From CAIWHR01 sp963809965 (lineage in GTDB: Bacteria; Pseudomonadota; Gammaproteobacteria; Burkholderiales; Casimicrobiaceae), in assembly GCA_963809965.1 (NCBI GenBank), contig CAWELU010000042.1, positions 62,001-126,000 of the forward strand: DNA of 64,000 nucleotides, written 5' to 3'. Below are positions 8,875 through 19,451 of this stretch, one piece after another. Each line of letters begins with the position of its first letter. Position 1 is the first letter of the stretch. Position numbers and translations under genes: made by a program. Below the pieces are notes generated by a model that worked only from the letters and a program-made list of their open reading frames with translations, made no database searches and was not told the DNA's origin.

Positions 8875-11592
8875 ATGAAATTCCAACAAAAGAAGGTTGC
8901 AGCCGCGCTCGCACACGCATTGGGCGGAACGGCCCTGATTGCCGGGATGCCGGCCGATGCGCAGGACATCGTTCGTTACGTCACGGGGTCGAATATCCCG
9001 CGTATCGAGACCGAGGGTGCACTACCTGTCCAGATCATCACCCGACAGGATATCGAGCGCGAGGGCATCCAGACCGCGATGGGGGTCGTCGAGCGCCTGA
9101 GCGTCAACTCATCCGTAGGCGGCCTCAACCTGCAGGGATCGGAGGGTGGCTCCCTTGTCGGCTTCGCCGCGGCGTCGTTGCGCGGGCTTGGCGCGGCGAG
9201 AACACTTGTGCTGATGAATGGCCGGCGTCTGGCAAATACGGCCTTCGGGGGCGTCAACGTCGACGTCAACTCGATTCCGCTTTCCGCGATCGAGCGGGTC
9301 GAAGTGTTGACCGATGGCGCCTCCGCGATCTACGGTACCGATGCGATCGCGGGCGTGATCAACTTCATCATGCGCCAGGATTTTTCCGGCATCGATGCGT
9401 CTGCCTATTATGGCGACTCCGATCAAGGCGGCGGAAAGGTTCAGCGGTACAACGTGTCCGGCGGGTGGGGCGATCTCACCAAGGACAAGTTCAACCTCTT
9501 CGCGACGGTCGACTACAACAAGATCGACGCGATTGCGGCCACCCAACGGAATTATTCGAAATCCGCTTACGTGCCGGATGCCGCCGGGGGCGTCTACGAC
9601 AAGACTTCGGGAAACAGCATCCCGGGCAATGTGTTCCTACCCAGCCAGGGCGACACCTTCAACCCGAAGACCCCGGGTTGCCTGCCGCCGTACTCGTTTC
9701 CCACCGAGGGCTCGCCGACGCAATGTCGCTTCAACTACGCCAGCGTGATCGACATCGTTCCACCGTCCGAGTCGTGGAACGTCTACGGTGCCGGTCGGTG
9801 GCAATTTGCCCAGGACCACCAGGCGTTCATCGAGGCATCTTGGTCCAAGACCGAGAGCACGGCGAGGGTATCGCCCTCGCCGATCTCGTCGGCAACGATT
9901 CTGTCGGGCGAACCGGTTCTCACGTCTCCCTCATCGCCGTACTACCCCAAGGCCTTTGCCCAGCAGTACGGTGTCGACGGCGAACCCCTTCAGGTGTTCT
10001 GGCGAAGCCTCGACCTTGGCCCCCGCACCGATTTGAACACCATCGAACAGACGCGCGTCGTTGCCGGGTTGCAGGGCCTTATCGCCGGCTGGGACTACAA
10101 CGCGAACGTCAACTGGTCGGTGAGCAAGGCGACGGACGAATGGCTGGCGGGCTGGGTCGAGGGCTCGAAGATCCTGCCGATCCTAAACGGCGGCCAGATC
10201 GACCTCTTCGGACTTAACACGGCGGCGCAGATTGCGTTGATGCAGCCGGCACTGATTCTCGGCAAGGTCATCGACAACAAGGGAACGATGACCGAGGCCA
10301 ATTTCACTGCGTCCAAGGCGATCTACAACCTGCCGGCCGGACCGCTTTCTCTCGCGCTGGGTGGCACTTGGCGGAACGAGAAGTTCGAGCAGGACAGCGC
10401 TGCTGCGCTTTCCTCAGGTGACATCCCGGGCTTCGGCGGCAGCATTGTTCCGCTCTCCCAAGTGTCCCGCGACGTCTGGGCGATCTATGGCGAGTTGAAC
10501 GTCCCGATCGTCAAGAACCTGGAAGGCAATGTCGCCGTCCGTTACGACGACTACGAGGGTGTGGGCAACACGTGGAACCCGAAGGTTTCGCTGCGGTGGC
10601 AGCCGGTGAAGGAGGTGTTGCTGCGCGGCGCGTACGGCACTGGATTCCGCGCGCCCGCCCTTCCCGAGCTCTACCTCCCGGCCTACTACTCGGCAACGGG
10701 GGGTATCTATAACGATCCGCTCCGCTGCCCGTTCACCGGCGGCCCCCGAGACTGTGATGCGCAGTTTACGACCCAGCTCGGCGGCAATCCGAACCTGGAG
10801 CCCGAGAAATCGACCAACTGGACTGCAGGCATCGTTTGGCAGCCGGTTCCCAGCCTGTCGCTGGGCGCCGAATACTTCTACATCAAGGTCAAGAACATCA
10901 TCGGCGTGAAGGGTGAAGCCTCGATATTCAACGACATGGTTGCGGCCGAGGCGGCGGGACTGCTGGTCCGGTATGCGCCCGGCAGTCCAGGATGCCCGCC
11001 GTCGGAGCAGGTAGGCGGTATCCCATGTCCGGTTAATTACGGCGTTCAGAACAACCTCAACGTAAACCAGATCACGACGTCGGGGTGGGACTTCAACATC
11101 AACTATCGGTTCCCGGAAGCGAGCTTCGGTCAGCTGAACTTCAGCTTCATGGGCACCTATGTCGACCAGTGGGATCAGCAGGAAGAGGGCGGTGAAGTAC
11201 AGAAGCTGGCCGGCACGTATGCGGGCGGGATTGCCTCGATTGTGCAAGGCCCGGGATCGACCGGCGCGTTTCCACGCTGGAAGCACAACGCCAATCTCGC
11301 GTGGAATTATGGGCCTTGGGCGGCGAATCTGAACCAGACCTACGTCCACAGCTACACCGAACCAGCGGACGACACACCCACCCGAACAGTCGGCACCTTC
11401 AGCGTCTGGGGACTCAACGGTTCCTATACCGGCTTCAAGAACTTCACGCTGACGCTCGGGGTCAATAACCTGATGGACCGGGACCCGCCGTGGACCCGGC
11501 AGGCTCAGGCATTCCAGATCGGCTACGATCCGTTCCAGGCCGATCCGACGGGGCGCTTTTTCTGGGGCAAGATCCAGTACGCGTTCAAGTAG
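8875..11592 (+). CDS. TonB-dependent outer-membrane receptor
   Basis: Protein of 905 residues with a signal peptide (residues 1 to about 27, ending MPADAQ), a plug domain (VTGSNIPRIETEGALPVQII, then TLVLMNGRRLA and GASAIYGTDAIAGVINFIM) and a long beta-barrel ending in ...GRFFWGKIQYAFK, with an aromatic C-terminal residue near the end for barrel insertion. The GS-N/R-I plug style is typical of receptors for carbohydrates, peptides or other complex nutrients as well as siderophores; no ligand can be assigned. The ATG at 8875 follows a good GGGGGAA ribosome site. The exbB-exbD-exbD-tonB operon 1.2 kb downstream would supply energy. A strong terminator follows the stop. Confidence 0.88.
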   Translation: MKFQQKKVAAALAHALGGTALIAGMPADAQDIVRYVTGSNIPRIETEGALPVQIITRQDIEREGIQTAMGVVERLSVNSSVGGLNLQGSEGGSLVGFAAASLRGLGAARTLVLMNGRRLANTAFGGVNVDVNSIPLSAIERVEVLTDGASAIYGTDAIAGVINFIMRQDFSGIDASAYYGDSDQGGGKVQRYNVSGGWGDLTKDKFNLFATVDYNKIDAIAATQRNYSKSAYVPDAAGGVYDKTSGNSIPGNVFLPSQGDTFNPKTPGCLPPYSFPTEGSPTQCRFNYASVIDIVPPSESWNVYGAGRWQFAQDHQAFIEASWSKTESTARVSPSPISSATILSGEPVLTSPSSPYYPKAFAQQYGVDGEPLQVFWRSLDLGPRTDLNTIEQTRVVAGLQGLIAGWDYNANVNWSVSKATDEWLAGWVEGSKILPILNGGQIDLFGLNTAAQIALMQPALILGKVIDNKGTMTEANFTASKAIYNLPAGPLSLALGGTWRNEKFEQDSAAALSSGDIPGFGGSIVPLSQVSRDVWAIYGELNVPIVKNLEGNVAVRYDDYEGVGNTWNPKVSLRWQPVKEVLLRGAYGTGFRAPALPELYLPAYYSATGGIYNDPLRCPFTGGPRDCDAQFTTQLGGNPNLEPEKSTNWTAGIVWQPVPSLSLGAEYFYIKVKNIIGVKGEASIFNDMVAAEAAGLLVRYAPGSPGCPPSEQVGGIPCPVNYGVQNNLNVNQITTSGWDFNINYRFPEASFGQLNFSFMGTYVDQWDQQEEGGEVQKLAGTYAGGIASIVQGPGSTGAFPRWKHNANLAWNYGPWAANLNQTYVHSYTEPADDTPTRTVGTFSVWGLNGSYTGFKNFTLTLGVNNLMDRDPPWTRQAQAFQIGYDPFQADPTGRFFWGKIQYAFK

Positions 11593-11613
11593 ACCCGAGG
11601 TTCACTCTTGTCC

Positions 11614-11640
11614 AAAGGGGGCCTTCGGGCCCCCTGTTTT
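11614..11640 (+). terminator. Rho-independent terminator of the TonB-dependent receptor gene
   Basis: Perfect 7-bp stem GGGGGCC/GGCCCCC with a TTCG tetraloop (11617-11634), preceded by AAA and followed by TGTTTT. It lies 25 bases after the receptor stop codon. Confidence 0.85.
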
Positions 11641-11859
11641 GTGGGCATCCCGATTGAGCGTTCAAGGCCTGGAAATCGAAGCGAAGTGAAGCGTGCCAAG
11701 GCGCGCCCCGAAGATTCCCGTGCCGGCTCGCACTATCGGTGAGCAATCGGGCACACTTACGAGAACGTTGCCATTGGGCCGCTGAGTCAGCAGGCTGCTG
11801 CGGCGCTGACACGGTTTCCAATGCGGCGCGTCGCGATGCAGAATTGAGTTCGAGGAACA

Positions 11860-12339
11860 ATGATGAACAAGAACCTCGCGGCGATTCTGTTCGCCGCTGC
11901 AATCGTCACGGCCCAACCGGCCACGGCGCAGGGCAATCCTGCCGATGTGACGGATCTGCAGGCACTGCGCACGGCGGTCAATGCCGACAAGAGAGCCTTC
12001 GTCGCGTCCACACTCGAGCTCACCGTTGCCGAGGCGAAAAAGTTCTGGCCGCTCTACGACGCGTATCAGCGCGGGCTCGACCTGGCCAACCGGGAACGGA
12101 ACCTGGCACTGGAGGGCCTGATCGGCCTGGACAAGCCGCCATCCGATCTTTTTGCGAAGAGCCTGGCTAGGGAATTGGTAAGCGCCGAAGAGATGGAGGT
12201 CCGCGCCCGACGGACGCTCTACAACGGACTGATGAGAGCCCTGCCGGCGAAGAAGGCTGCGCGCTACCTGCAGCTCGAATCGAAGATCCGCGCCACCCAG
12301 GTTTATGACGTCGCGGCGGCGATCCCGTTGATCAAATAG
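11860..12339 (+). CDS. Small exported helical protein, unknown function
   Basis: Protein of about 158 residues with a clear signal peptide (residues 1-24, ending ATAQ). The mature part is mostly charged amphipathic helix: LQALRTAVNADKRAFVAST, LTVAEAKKFWPLYDAYQRG, KKAARYLQLESKIRA. The all-helical, charged periplasmic design is reminiscent of Spy/CpxP-type proteins, but no family is firmly recognised. Located between the TonB-dependent receptor and the exbB operon in the same direction, though separated from the receptor by a terminator. Start is ATG at 11860 or 11863. Confidence 0.6.
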   Translation: MMNKNLAAILFAAAIVTAQPATAQGNPADVTDLQALRTAVNADKRAFVASTLELTVAEAKKFWPLYDAYQRGLDLANRERNLALEGLIGLDKPPSDLFAKSLARELVSAEEMEVRARRTLYNGLMRALPAKKAARYLQLESKIRATQVYDVAAAIPLIK

Positions 12340-12773
12340 TCAATCTTGCGCGTGTGCGTTCGCCTCTATTGCGGCGCGTCATTTCGATTCCACTGTCGCA
12401 CTTCATTCCAGACGATCACAATCACGTGCGAACACCGGTGCCATTTTTAGAGTGCCGCGCCAAATCGTAGGGTGGACTTTTCGGCTCAGTTGTGTAGAAT
12501 CGCGCGGCTTTCCGACGAAGCTTGGCCCCGCCCCTCGGCGGGGCCAATGCGTTTTGGCGTGTGCGTGTCACGTCCGTCTTGCCGGTGCGGTTTTCGCGGT
12601 CCGGCTATTGCGACCTCCTGCGCGCCCGCCAGCCGCATCCGGGGAATCGGGTCCGCTTTGGGTGGCATGCGCCGCTGCCGGCGAGTACCCTCTCGTTCAC
12701 CGCGCGCCTCGTCCGAACGCGTCCGTCCGTGACCGAAAGTTCTGACCGAACGACCCAACAGTCTGGAGAAACC
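12340..12773. other. Intergenic region upstream of exbB
   Basis: A 434-base stretch without a convincing gene. A weak promoter-like pair on the plus strand, TGGACT (12473-12478) and TAGAAT (12495-12500) with a 16-base spacer, could drive exbB. No convincing Fur box or terminator was seen. Confidence 0.35.
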
Positions 12774-13652
12774 ATGCTGAAGTTGACCCGCCTGGCCGCG
12801 TTGGCCGCGGTCCTGTTCATCGCCGTGGCCGCGACGGTCGTCCCTCAAGCGGCGCGCGCGCAAGCGCAGTCCCCCGCGCCCGCCGATGCTCCCGCGCAAT
12901 CGCCTGCTGCCGCACCTGCCGCTCCGACGGCGCCGAGCGCACCCGCAGCAAAGGCGGTCAACGGCTCGAAGTCGACCGAATTGGTGGATAACCCCTACGG
13001 ACTGGAAGCGCTGTGGCGCGGCGGCGATTTCGTCGCGAAGTTCACGCTGGTTATTCTCGTCATCATGTCGCTCGGCAGCTGGTACATCATCGTCACCAAG
13101 GTCTACGAGCAGGCCAAGATGGGCCGGCAGGCGCGAATGGCGGACAAGAAATTCTGGAGCGCGCCATCCGTGCGTCAGGGCGCCGAAGCGCTGAAGCAGG
13201 GGAGTCCGTTTCGCTTCATCGCCGAGTCCGGGCTCGAGGCGTCGGCCAAGCACGTCGGACTGCTGGGTACCGTCGACCTGAACGAATGGATCTCGATGTC
13301 GATCCAGCGCGCGATCGACAATGTGCAGAGCCGGATGCAGGACGGCCTGGCGTTCCTCGCGACCGTCGGCTCGACAGCCCCCTTCGTGGGACTGTTCGGC
13401 ACCGTCTGGGGGATCTACCACGCACTCACCGCAATCGGCATTGCAGGCCAGGCGTCGATCGACAAGGTTGCCGGCCCCGTGGGCGAAGCGTTGATCATGA
13501 CGGCGATCGGTCTGGCCGTCGCTGTCCCCGCGGTGCTCGGCTACAACTGGCTCATCCGGCGCAACAAGGCGGCGATGGAGAACGTGCGAGCATTCGGCGC
13601 GGACCTGCACGCCGTTCTGCTCTCGGCCGCGAAATCGCCGGCGAAGGCATAA
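12774..13652 (+). CDS. exbB: ExbB/TolQ-family proton-channel protein
   Basis: Protein of 292 residues that forms the proton-driven motor of the TonB system with the two ExbD proteins encoded next. It has an N-terminal signal-like segment and an Ala/Pro-rich linker (residues 30-62), as in long ExbB variants. Three membrane helices follow: about 86-106 (TLVILVIMSLGSWYIIV), then LAFLATVGSTAPFVGLFGTV and LIMTAIGLAVAVPAVLGYNW, which carry the conserved small and Thr residues of the channel. ATG at 12774 follows TGGAGAA. First gene of exbB-exbD-exbD-tonB. Confidence 0.9.
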   Translation: MLKLTRLAALAAVLFIAVAATVVPQAARAQAQSPAPADAPAQSPAAAPAAPTAPSAPAAKAVNGSKSTELVDNPYGLEALWRGGDFVAKFTLVILVIMSLGSWYIIVTKVYEQAKMGRQARMADKKFWSAPSVRQGAEALKQGSPFRFIAESGLEASAKHVGLLGTVDLNEWISMSIQRAIDNVQSRMQDGLAFLATVGSTAPFVGLFGTVWGIYHALTAIGIAGQASIDKVAGPVGEALIMTAIGLAVAVPAVLGYNWLIRRNKAAMENVRAFGADLHAVLLSAAKSPAKA

Positions 13653-13655
13653 ACC

Positions 13656-14087
13656 ATGGCGATGAACGTCGGCCAGTCCGATGGCGACGAAGACGAGGTC
13701 GTCTCGGCGATCAACACGACGCCGCTCGTCGACGTGATGCTGGTGCTGCTGATCATCTTTCTGATCACGGTCCCGGTGGTCACGACGTCGATCCCGGTCC
13801 AGTTACCGAAGGAAAGAAACGAGATCCGCGAAACCAAACCGGAGAACATCGTGATCTCGGTCGATGCTGCCGGGCGCATCTACTGGAACGATCTGCGGAT
13901 CGCGAACACGGCCGCGTTGATCGATCGGCTGAAGAAGGTCTCCGTGCTGACGCCTCAGCCCGAGGTGCAGATCCGCGGCGATGGTGGCGGACGCTACGAG
14001 GGCGTCGGACGCGTCATCTACGCCTGCCAGCGGGCCGGGATCGCGAAGGTCGGCTTCATCACGGAGCCGCCCGTTCGCGGCAGCTGA
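13656..14087 (+). CDS. exbD: ExbD-family biopolymer transport protein (first copy)
   Basis: Protein of 143 residues: short cytoplasmic N-terminus, one membrane helix (about 23-43) containing the essential Asp26 in NTTPLVDVMLVLL, and a periplasmic domain. It conducts protons with ExbB and passes energy to TonB. Starts 3 bases after exbB and is followed by a second, non-identical exbD. Two ExbD proteins beside one ExbB are common in systems serving several receptors; they may form a heteromeric unit. Confidence 0.9.
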   Translation: MAMNVGQSDGDEDEVVSAINTTPLVDVMLVLLIIFLITVPVVTTSIPVQLPKERNEIRETKPENIVISVDAAGRIYWNDLRIANTAALIDRLKKVSVLTPQPEVQIRGDGGGRYEGVGRVIYACQRAGIAKVGFITEPPVRGS

Positions 14088-14123
14088 AATGGCGCCGGAT
14101 CGTCACACGACGAGGAACAGACC

Positions 14124-14558
14124 ATGGGCATGAACGTAGGCTCGGGTGGCGGAACACGCGACCCCGACGTGATGATCGACATCAACACCACGCCGCTGAT
14201 CGACGTGATGCTGGTGCTGCTGGTGATGCTGATCATCACCATCCCGATCCAGCTGCATTCGGTCAATCTCAACATGCCGACCGGCAATCCGCCGCCACCG
14301 CTCGTGAAGCCCGAGATCGTCAAGGTCGATATCGACGGCGCCGGGATCACGTACTGGAACGGCGAGGTGGTGCCCGATCGAGCCACACTCGAGGAACAGC
14401 TGAAGGCCGCTGCGGACCAGGCCGTTCAGCCCGAGTTGCACCTTCGTCCCGACAAGGCCGCCAAGTACGAGATCGTCGCGGGCGTGATGGCCTCGGCGCA
14501 ACGCCTCGGGCTCACCAAGATCGGTATCGTCGGCAGCGAGCAATTCATCGACGAGTAG
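14124..14558 (+). CDS. exbD: ExbD-family biopolymer transport protein (second copy)
   Basis: Protein of 144 residues with the ExbD plan: membrane helix with Asp27 in NTTPLIDVMLVLLVML, then a periplasmic domain ending GIVGSEQFIDE. It is clearly diverged from the preceding copy (for example VNLNMPTGNPPPPL versus IPVQLPKERNEI after the helix), so it is an old duplication, not a recent repeat. Lies between the first exbD and tonB in one operon. Confidence 0.9.
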   Translation: MGMNVGSGGGTRDPDVMIDINTTPLIDVMLVLLVMLIITIPIQLHSVNLNMPTGNPPPPLVKPEIVKVDIDGAGITYWNGEVVPDRATLEEQLKAAADQAVQPELHLRPDKAAKYEIVAGVMASAQRLGLTKIGIVGSEQFIDE

Positions 14559-14607
14559 CCGGTCGCGGGCGCTCGCGCGCCGGCCGGGCAACCGGAGTCA
14601 ACACGAA

Positions 14608-15264
<657 letters not shown>

Positions 15265-15671
15265 CAGGTGCGAGCCGGGGAGCATAGGCCCAATGCTCCG
15301 GCCGCGAGTATTGCGGCCGTACTCTTGCGTCGGATCGCGAAGGATATCGGGCTCACCGTCGCCGAATTGCTCAAGACCGGTAGGCCGACCCCATTCCGAG
15401 AGCGCGAAGGCAGCCACTGTCCGCGTGAGCGCGACCAGAGGCGACGACGCCAACGGCGATCCCGGCCAGCGTGTGGCTTCGGGAGCTCGCTCGGCGCAAC
15501 GTCGCGCTTGCCGCAGAGCAGGCACTCCCTCGGGGCGATCCCGGCGGGGTGAGCGTGCTATTATTCCCGGCGACGGCAACGCGCCACGAAAACGCTCCCC
15601 GCGCGCGGCATTCCTCTGTTTTTAGGCGCCAATTCGCCACAGGATCACGAGCCCCGCCCTTCGGCATCCGT
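15265..15671. other. Gap between tonB and gspD
   Basis: About 400 bases without a convincing gene, terminator or promoter. Open frames here have shadow-like Arg/Ser/Gly-rich composition. Confidence 0.4.
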
Positions 15672-17903
15672 TTGGCCACCAAACCTCACTCCGCGCCTCG
15701 TCTGTCCGCGTTGCCCAGCGCCGCCTGCCGTTGCAGGCGTTCGCTGGCCGTTCTGCTCCTCACTTTAGTCGCCGTCTGGTCGCCGTTCGCGCGCGCGGCG
15801 GAAGAGCCGGTGACGCTCAACTTCGTCAACGCCGACATCGAGGCCGTCGTCAAGGCGGTTTCCGAAATCACGGGGCGCAATTTCGTCCTCGATCCGAAGG
15901 TCAAGGGCACGATCAACATCATCTCGGCGCGCCCCGTGCCGAGAAGCCTCGTTTATCCGACGCTGCTTTCCGCGTTGCGGCTGCAGGGATTCGCGGCGGT
16001 CGAGGCGGATGGCGTGGTCAAGATCGTCCCCGAAGCCGACGCCAAGCAGCAGGGCGGCGCCGTGACTCGGGGAGCGGTGGCGGGCGGTGGCGATCGGCTG
16101 GTCACCCAGGTCGTCACGCTCAAGTACGAGTCCGCGCAGCAGCTCGTCAACGTGCTGCGGCCGCTGATCACGCCGAACAACACGATCGTGGCGTATCCGG
16201 GCAGCAACGCGCTCGTCATCACCGATTACGCGGACAACCTGAAGCGGATCGACCGGATCATCGCGTCGCTCGATCAGCCGCCCGCCGGCGAGCCGATCCT
16301 GGTGGCGGTACGGTACGCGTCGGCTCTCGACCTCGTGCCGATCCTGAACCGGTTGCTGGTCGAGCCCGCGGCCGGGGTGCGCCCGGCGCGCCGGCCGATA
16401 GCCAACAGCGCGTTACGCTGGTCGCGGACCCGCGCTCGAACACCATCCTGGTGCGCGCCGACAACCCCGGCCGCGTCGCGCGCGTGCGACAGTTGATCGG
16501 AGAACTCGACACGCCAGGTCGCGCGGGCGGCAACATGTTCATCGTCTACCTCAAGAACGCCGAGGCGGCGCGCGTCGCCCAAACGCTGCGCGGGATGCTG
16601 ACCGGCGGGGACGGTGGGACGCCGGTGGCGGGAGGAGCGACGCTCTCCCCGCAGTCGCCGACGACGCTCGCGGCAGCCGCGCCGACGGCTGCCATGGCAG
16701 CGGCACCCGGCCACGACGCCTCTGTCGGCAACGATCGCCTCGAGTGCGCAGTCGTTTTCGGCGAACGGCGCGACGATCACCGCCGACACCGCCAGCAACG
16801 CGATCGTGATCATGGCGCCGGAGCCCGTCTACAACAACCTGCGCGCGATCATCGAGAAGCTCGACGTGCGCCGCGCGCAGGTGTTCGTCGAGGCGCTGAT
16901 CTGCGAGGTGTCGGCGGACAAGGCGGCCGAGTTCGGGATCCAGTGGCAGGCATTGAGCGGCTACAACACGACGCAGACGCGCGTCGTCGGCGGCACCAAT
17001 TTCGGCGCGCGCAGCGCCACCAACAGCAACAACATCATCGACATCGCGGTGAATCCGGGCGCTGCGGCCCAGGGCTTGAACCTCGGCGTGATGCGCGGCA
17101 CCGTCAACATCCCGGGCCTCGGTACGATCACCAATCTCGCGTTTCTCGCCCGCGCGCTGGAGTCGCAGGTCAACGCGAACATCCTGTCGACCCCGACATT
17201 GCTGACGCTGGACAACGAGTCGGCGCAGATCCTCGTCGGACAGAACATCCCGATCCTCACCGGCAGCTACGCGACGACCGGCAATACCAGCACGGTGAAT
17301 CCGTTCCAGACCTTCGAGCGCAAGGACGTCGGGCCTGATGCTGCGGGTCAAGCCCCAGATCACCGAGGGCGGGACGGTCCGCCTCGTGCTCTACCAGGAA
17401 GTCTCGCGCGTCGATCAGACGGCATCGACCAAGGACTTCGTGGTGCTGTCCAAGCGCGTGCTCGAATCGTCGGTCATCGTCGACGACAGCCAGATCGTGG
17501 TGCTGGGCGGACTGATCGAGGACCGTCTTACCGATGGCACCGACAAGGTCCCGCTTTTCGGCGACATTCCGCTCGCGGGCGCACTGTTCCGCTATGACGC
17601 GCGCGCCCGGACCAAGACCAACCTGCTCGTGTTCATCAAGCCGACCGTGGTGCGCACCGATGCGGACGGGCCGCATCGATCACGTCGGAGCGCTACGACT
17701 ACCTGATGGGCGAGCAGGCGCGTTCGGCGCCACCGCAACGCCTGTTCTGGAACGACCCCACGCAGCCGCAGCTTCCGCCCGAGGGTGTCATGCCGGGAAC
17801 GCCGCAATCGATTCCCCCGCCGCCGGCGCCGCCGAGCGGCGGTTTCTGGGACCCCCCCGCGACGCCCCCGGCCCCTGCCGGCGCAGCACCCAGCAAACCC
17901 TGA
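15672..17903 (+). CDS. gspD: Type II secretion outer-membrane secretin GspD, four frameshifts
   Basis: Outer-membrane pore of the type II secretion system. It starts with a signal peptide (LAVLLLTLVAVWSPFARA), then N0/N1-N3 domains (VTLNFVNADIEAVVKAVSEI, MFIVYLKNAEAARVAQTLR) and the secretin core (VEALICEVSADKAAEFGIQW, SAQILVGQNIPILTG, VVLGGLIEDRL). The C-terminal S-domain-like tail is SERYDYLMGEQ plus a Pro-rich end. The frame breaks near 16372 (one G missing), 16708 (extra C), 17334 (extra C) and 17670; each repair restores family sequence. TTG at 15672 is the best start in the signal-peptide frame. About 744 residues after repair, normal for GspD. Confidence 0.82.
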
Positions 17904-17917
17904 GTACCCGGCCCGCC

Positions 17918-19435
17918 ATGGCAACGCTCCCTGCCAGCGTTTCCGCCGCAGCGGCCAATCACGCACAGCGGATCAGCTACGCGTTCGCGAAGGCGCACGG
18001 AGTGCTCGCGCTCGGGGTCGAGGACGACGCCGTCGTCGTTCTCGCCCGCCCCGATGCGACGCTCGAGGGGATCGCAGAACTCAAGCGTGTGCTGCAACGC
18101 CGGCTCGTGACGCGCACGGTCGACGCGGCACGTTTCGCAAGCGAGCTCGCGCGTGTCTACAACCCCGGCGGCCGCGACGCTGCGCAGATCACCGAGGATC
18201 TTTCGCGCGAGACGGACCTCGCCCGGCTGATGCAGGACCTGCCGCCGGCCGAGGATCTGCTCGACGCAGGCACGCAGGCCCCGGTGATCCGGATGATCAA
18301 CGCACTGCTCCTGCAGGCGTTGCGCGAGCGCGCATCCGATCTGCACTTCGAGCCGTACGAAGCACGTTCGGTCGTGCGTTTCCGCGTCGACGGCGTGTTG
18401 CGCGACGTGATCGAGCCGCCGCGCGCGCTGCACGCGGCGCTGGTCTCGCGGCTGAAGATCATGGCGAGCCTCGACATCGCGGAAAAACGGTTGCCGCAGG
18501 ATGGCCGCATTGCGCTGAAGCTCGGCGACAAGCAGGTCGATGTCCGGGTGTCGACGTTGCCGACGGGGCCCGGCGAGCGTGTCGTGCTGCGGCTGCTCGA
18601 CAAGGACTCCGCGCAGCTCGACCTTACGGCGCTCGGCATGAGCACGCCCACGCTCGCGACGGTCGACGCATTGATCCGCGAGCCGCACGGAATCGTGCTC
18701 GTCACCGGCCCGACCGGATCGGGCAAGACGACCACGCTGTATGCGGCGCTGTCGCGGCTGCCGCGCGGAACGCTCAACATGATGACGGTCGAGGATCCGA
18801 TCGAGTACGCGCTCGACGGCGTCGGCCAGACGCAGGTGAATCCGAAGATCGAGCTCGACTTCGCCCGCGCGCTGCGCTCGATCCTGCGCCAGGACCCGGA
18901 CATCATCATGATCGGCGAAATCCGCGATCTCGAGACCGCGCAGATCGCGGTTCAGGCCTCGCTGACCGGGCACCTCGTGCTCGCGACACTGCACACCAAC
19001 GATGCTGCGAGCGCGGTGACACGTCTTGCCGATATGGGCGTCGAGCCGTATCTCTTGGCGTCGAGCCTGCTGGGAGTGCTCGCGCAACGGCTGGTCCGAA
19101 CGCTGTGCCCGCATTGCCGCGCGGAGGCGGCGCCGACTGCCGGCGAGACGGGGCTGCTCGAGGAACTGGGCTTGCCGGCCACGCAGACGCTCTTCGCGCC
19201 GGTCGGCTGTGGCGAGTGCCGCCAAACCGGTTACCGTGGACGTACGGGGATCTACGAGCTGATCGTGATCGACGATGCGATGCGCCGGCTCATCCACGAC
19301 CGAGCGCCGGAGCATGCGTTGCGCGAGGTCGCGGTCCGCGCTGGGATGACGACGCTGCGCCGCGACGGTGCACGTTGGCTGGCCGACGGCACGACCTCGC
19401 TCGCCGAGCTGGTGCGCGTCACGCGCGAAGCCTGA
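17918..19435 (+). CDS. gspE: Type II secretion ATPase GspE
   Basis: Cytoplasmic ATPase of 505 residues that drives pseudopilus assembly. Walker A VTGPTGSGKTTT lies near residue 265, the Asp box around MMTVEDPIEYALDGVGQTQV, and the Walker B region DIIMIGEIRDLETAQIA near 329. A four-cysteine zinc site (CPHC near 397, CGEC near 431) is typical of GspE. The frame is intact, unlike gspD. ATG at 17918 lies 15 bases after the gspD stop. Confidence 0.92.
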   Translation: MATLPASVSAAAANHAQRISYAFAKAHGVLALGVEDDAVVVLARPDATLEGIAELKRVLQRRLVTRTVDAARFASELARVYNPGGRDAAQITEDLSRETDLARLMQDLPPAEDLLDAGTQAPVIRMINALLLQALRERASDLHFEPYEARSVVRFRVDGVLRDVIEPPRALHAALVSRLKIMASLDIAEKRLPQDGRIALKLGDKQVDVRVSTLPTGPGERVVLRLLDKDSAQLDLTALGMSTPTLATVDALIREPHGIVLVTGPTGSGKTTTLYAALSRLPRGTLNMMTVEDPIEYALDGVGQTQVNPKIELDFARALRSILRQDPDIIMIGEIRDLETAQIAVQASLTGHLVLATLHTNDAASAVTRLADMGVEPYLLASSLLGVLAQRLVRTLCPHCRAEAAPTAGETGLLEELGLPATQTLFAPVGCGECRQTGYRGRTGIYELIVIDDAMRRLIHDRAPEHALREVAVRAGMTTLRRDGARWLADGTTSLAELVRVTREA

Positions 19436-19451
19436 TTCCACGCGGCTCACC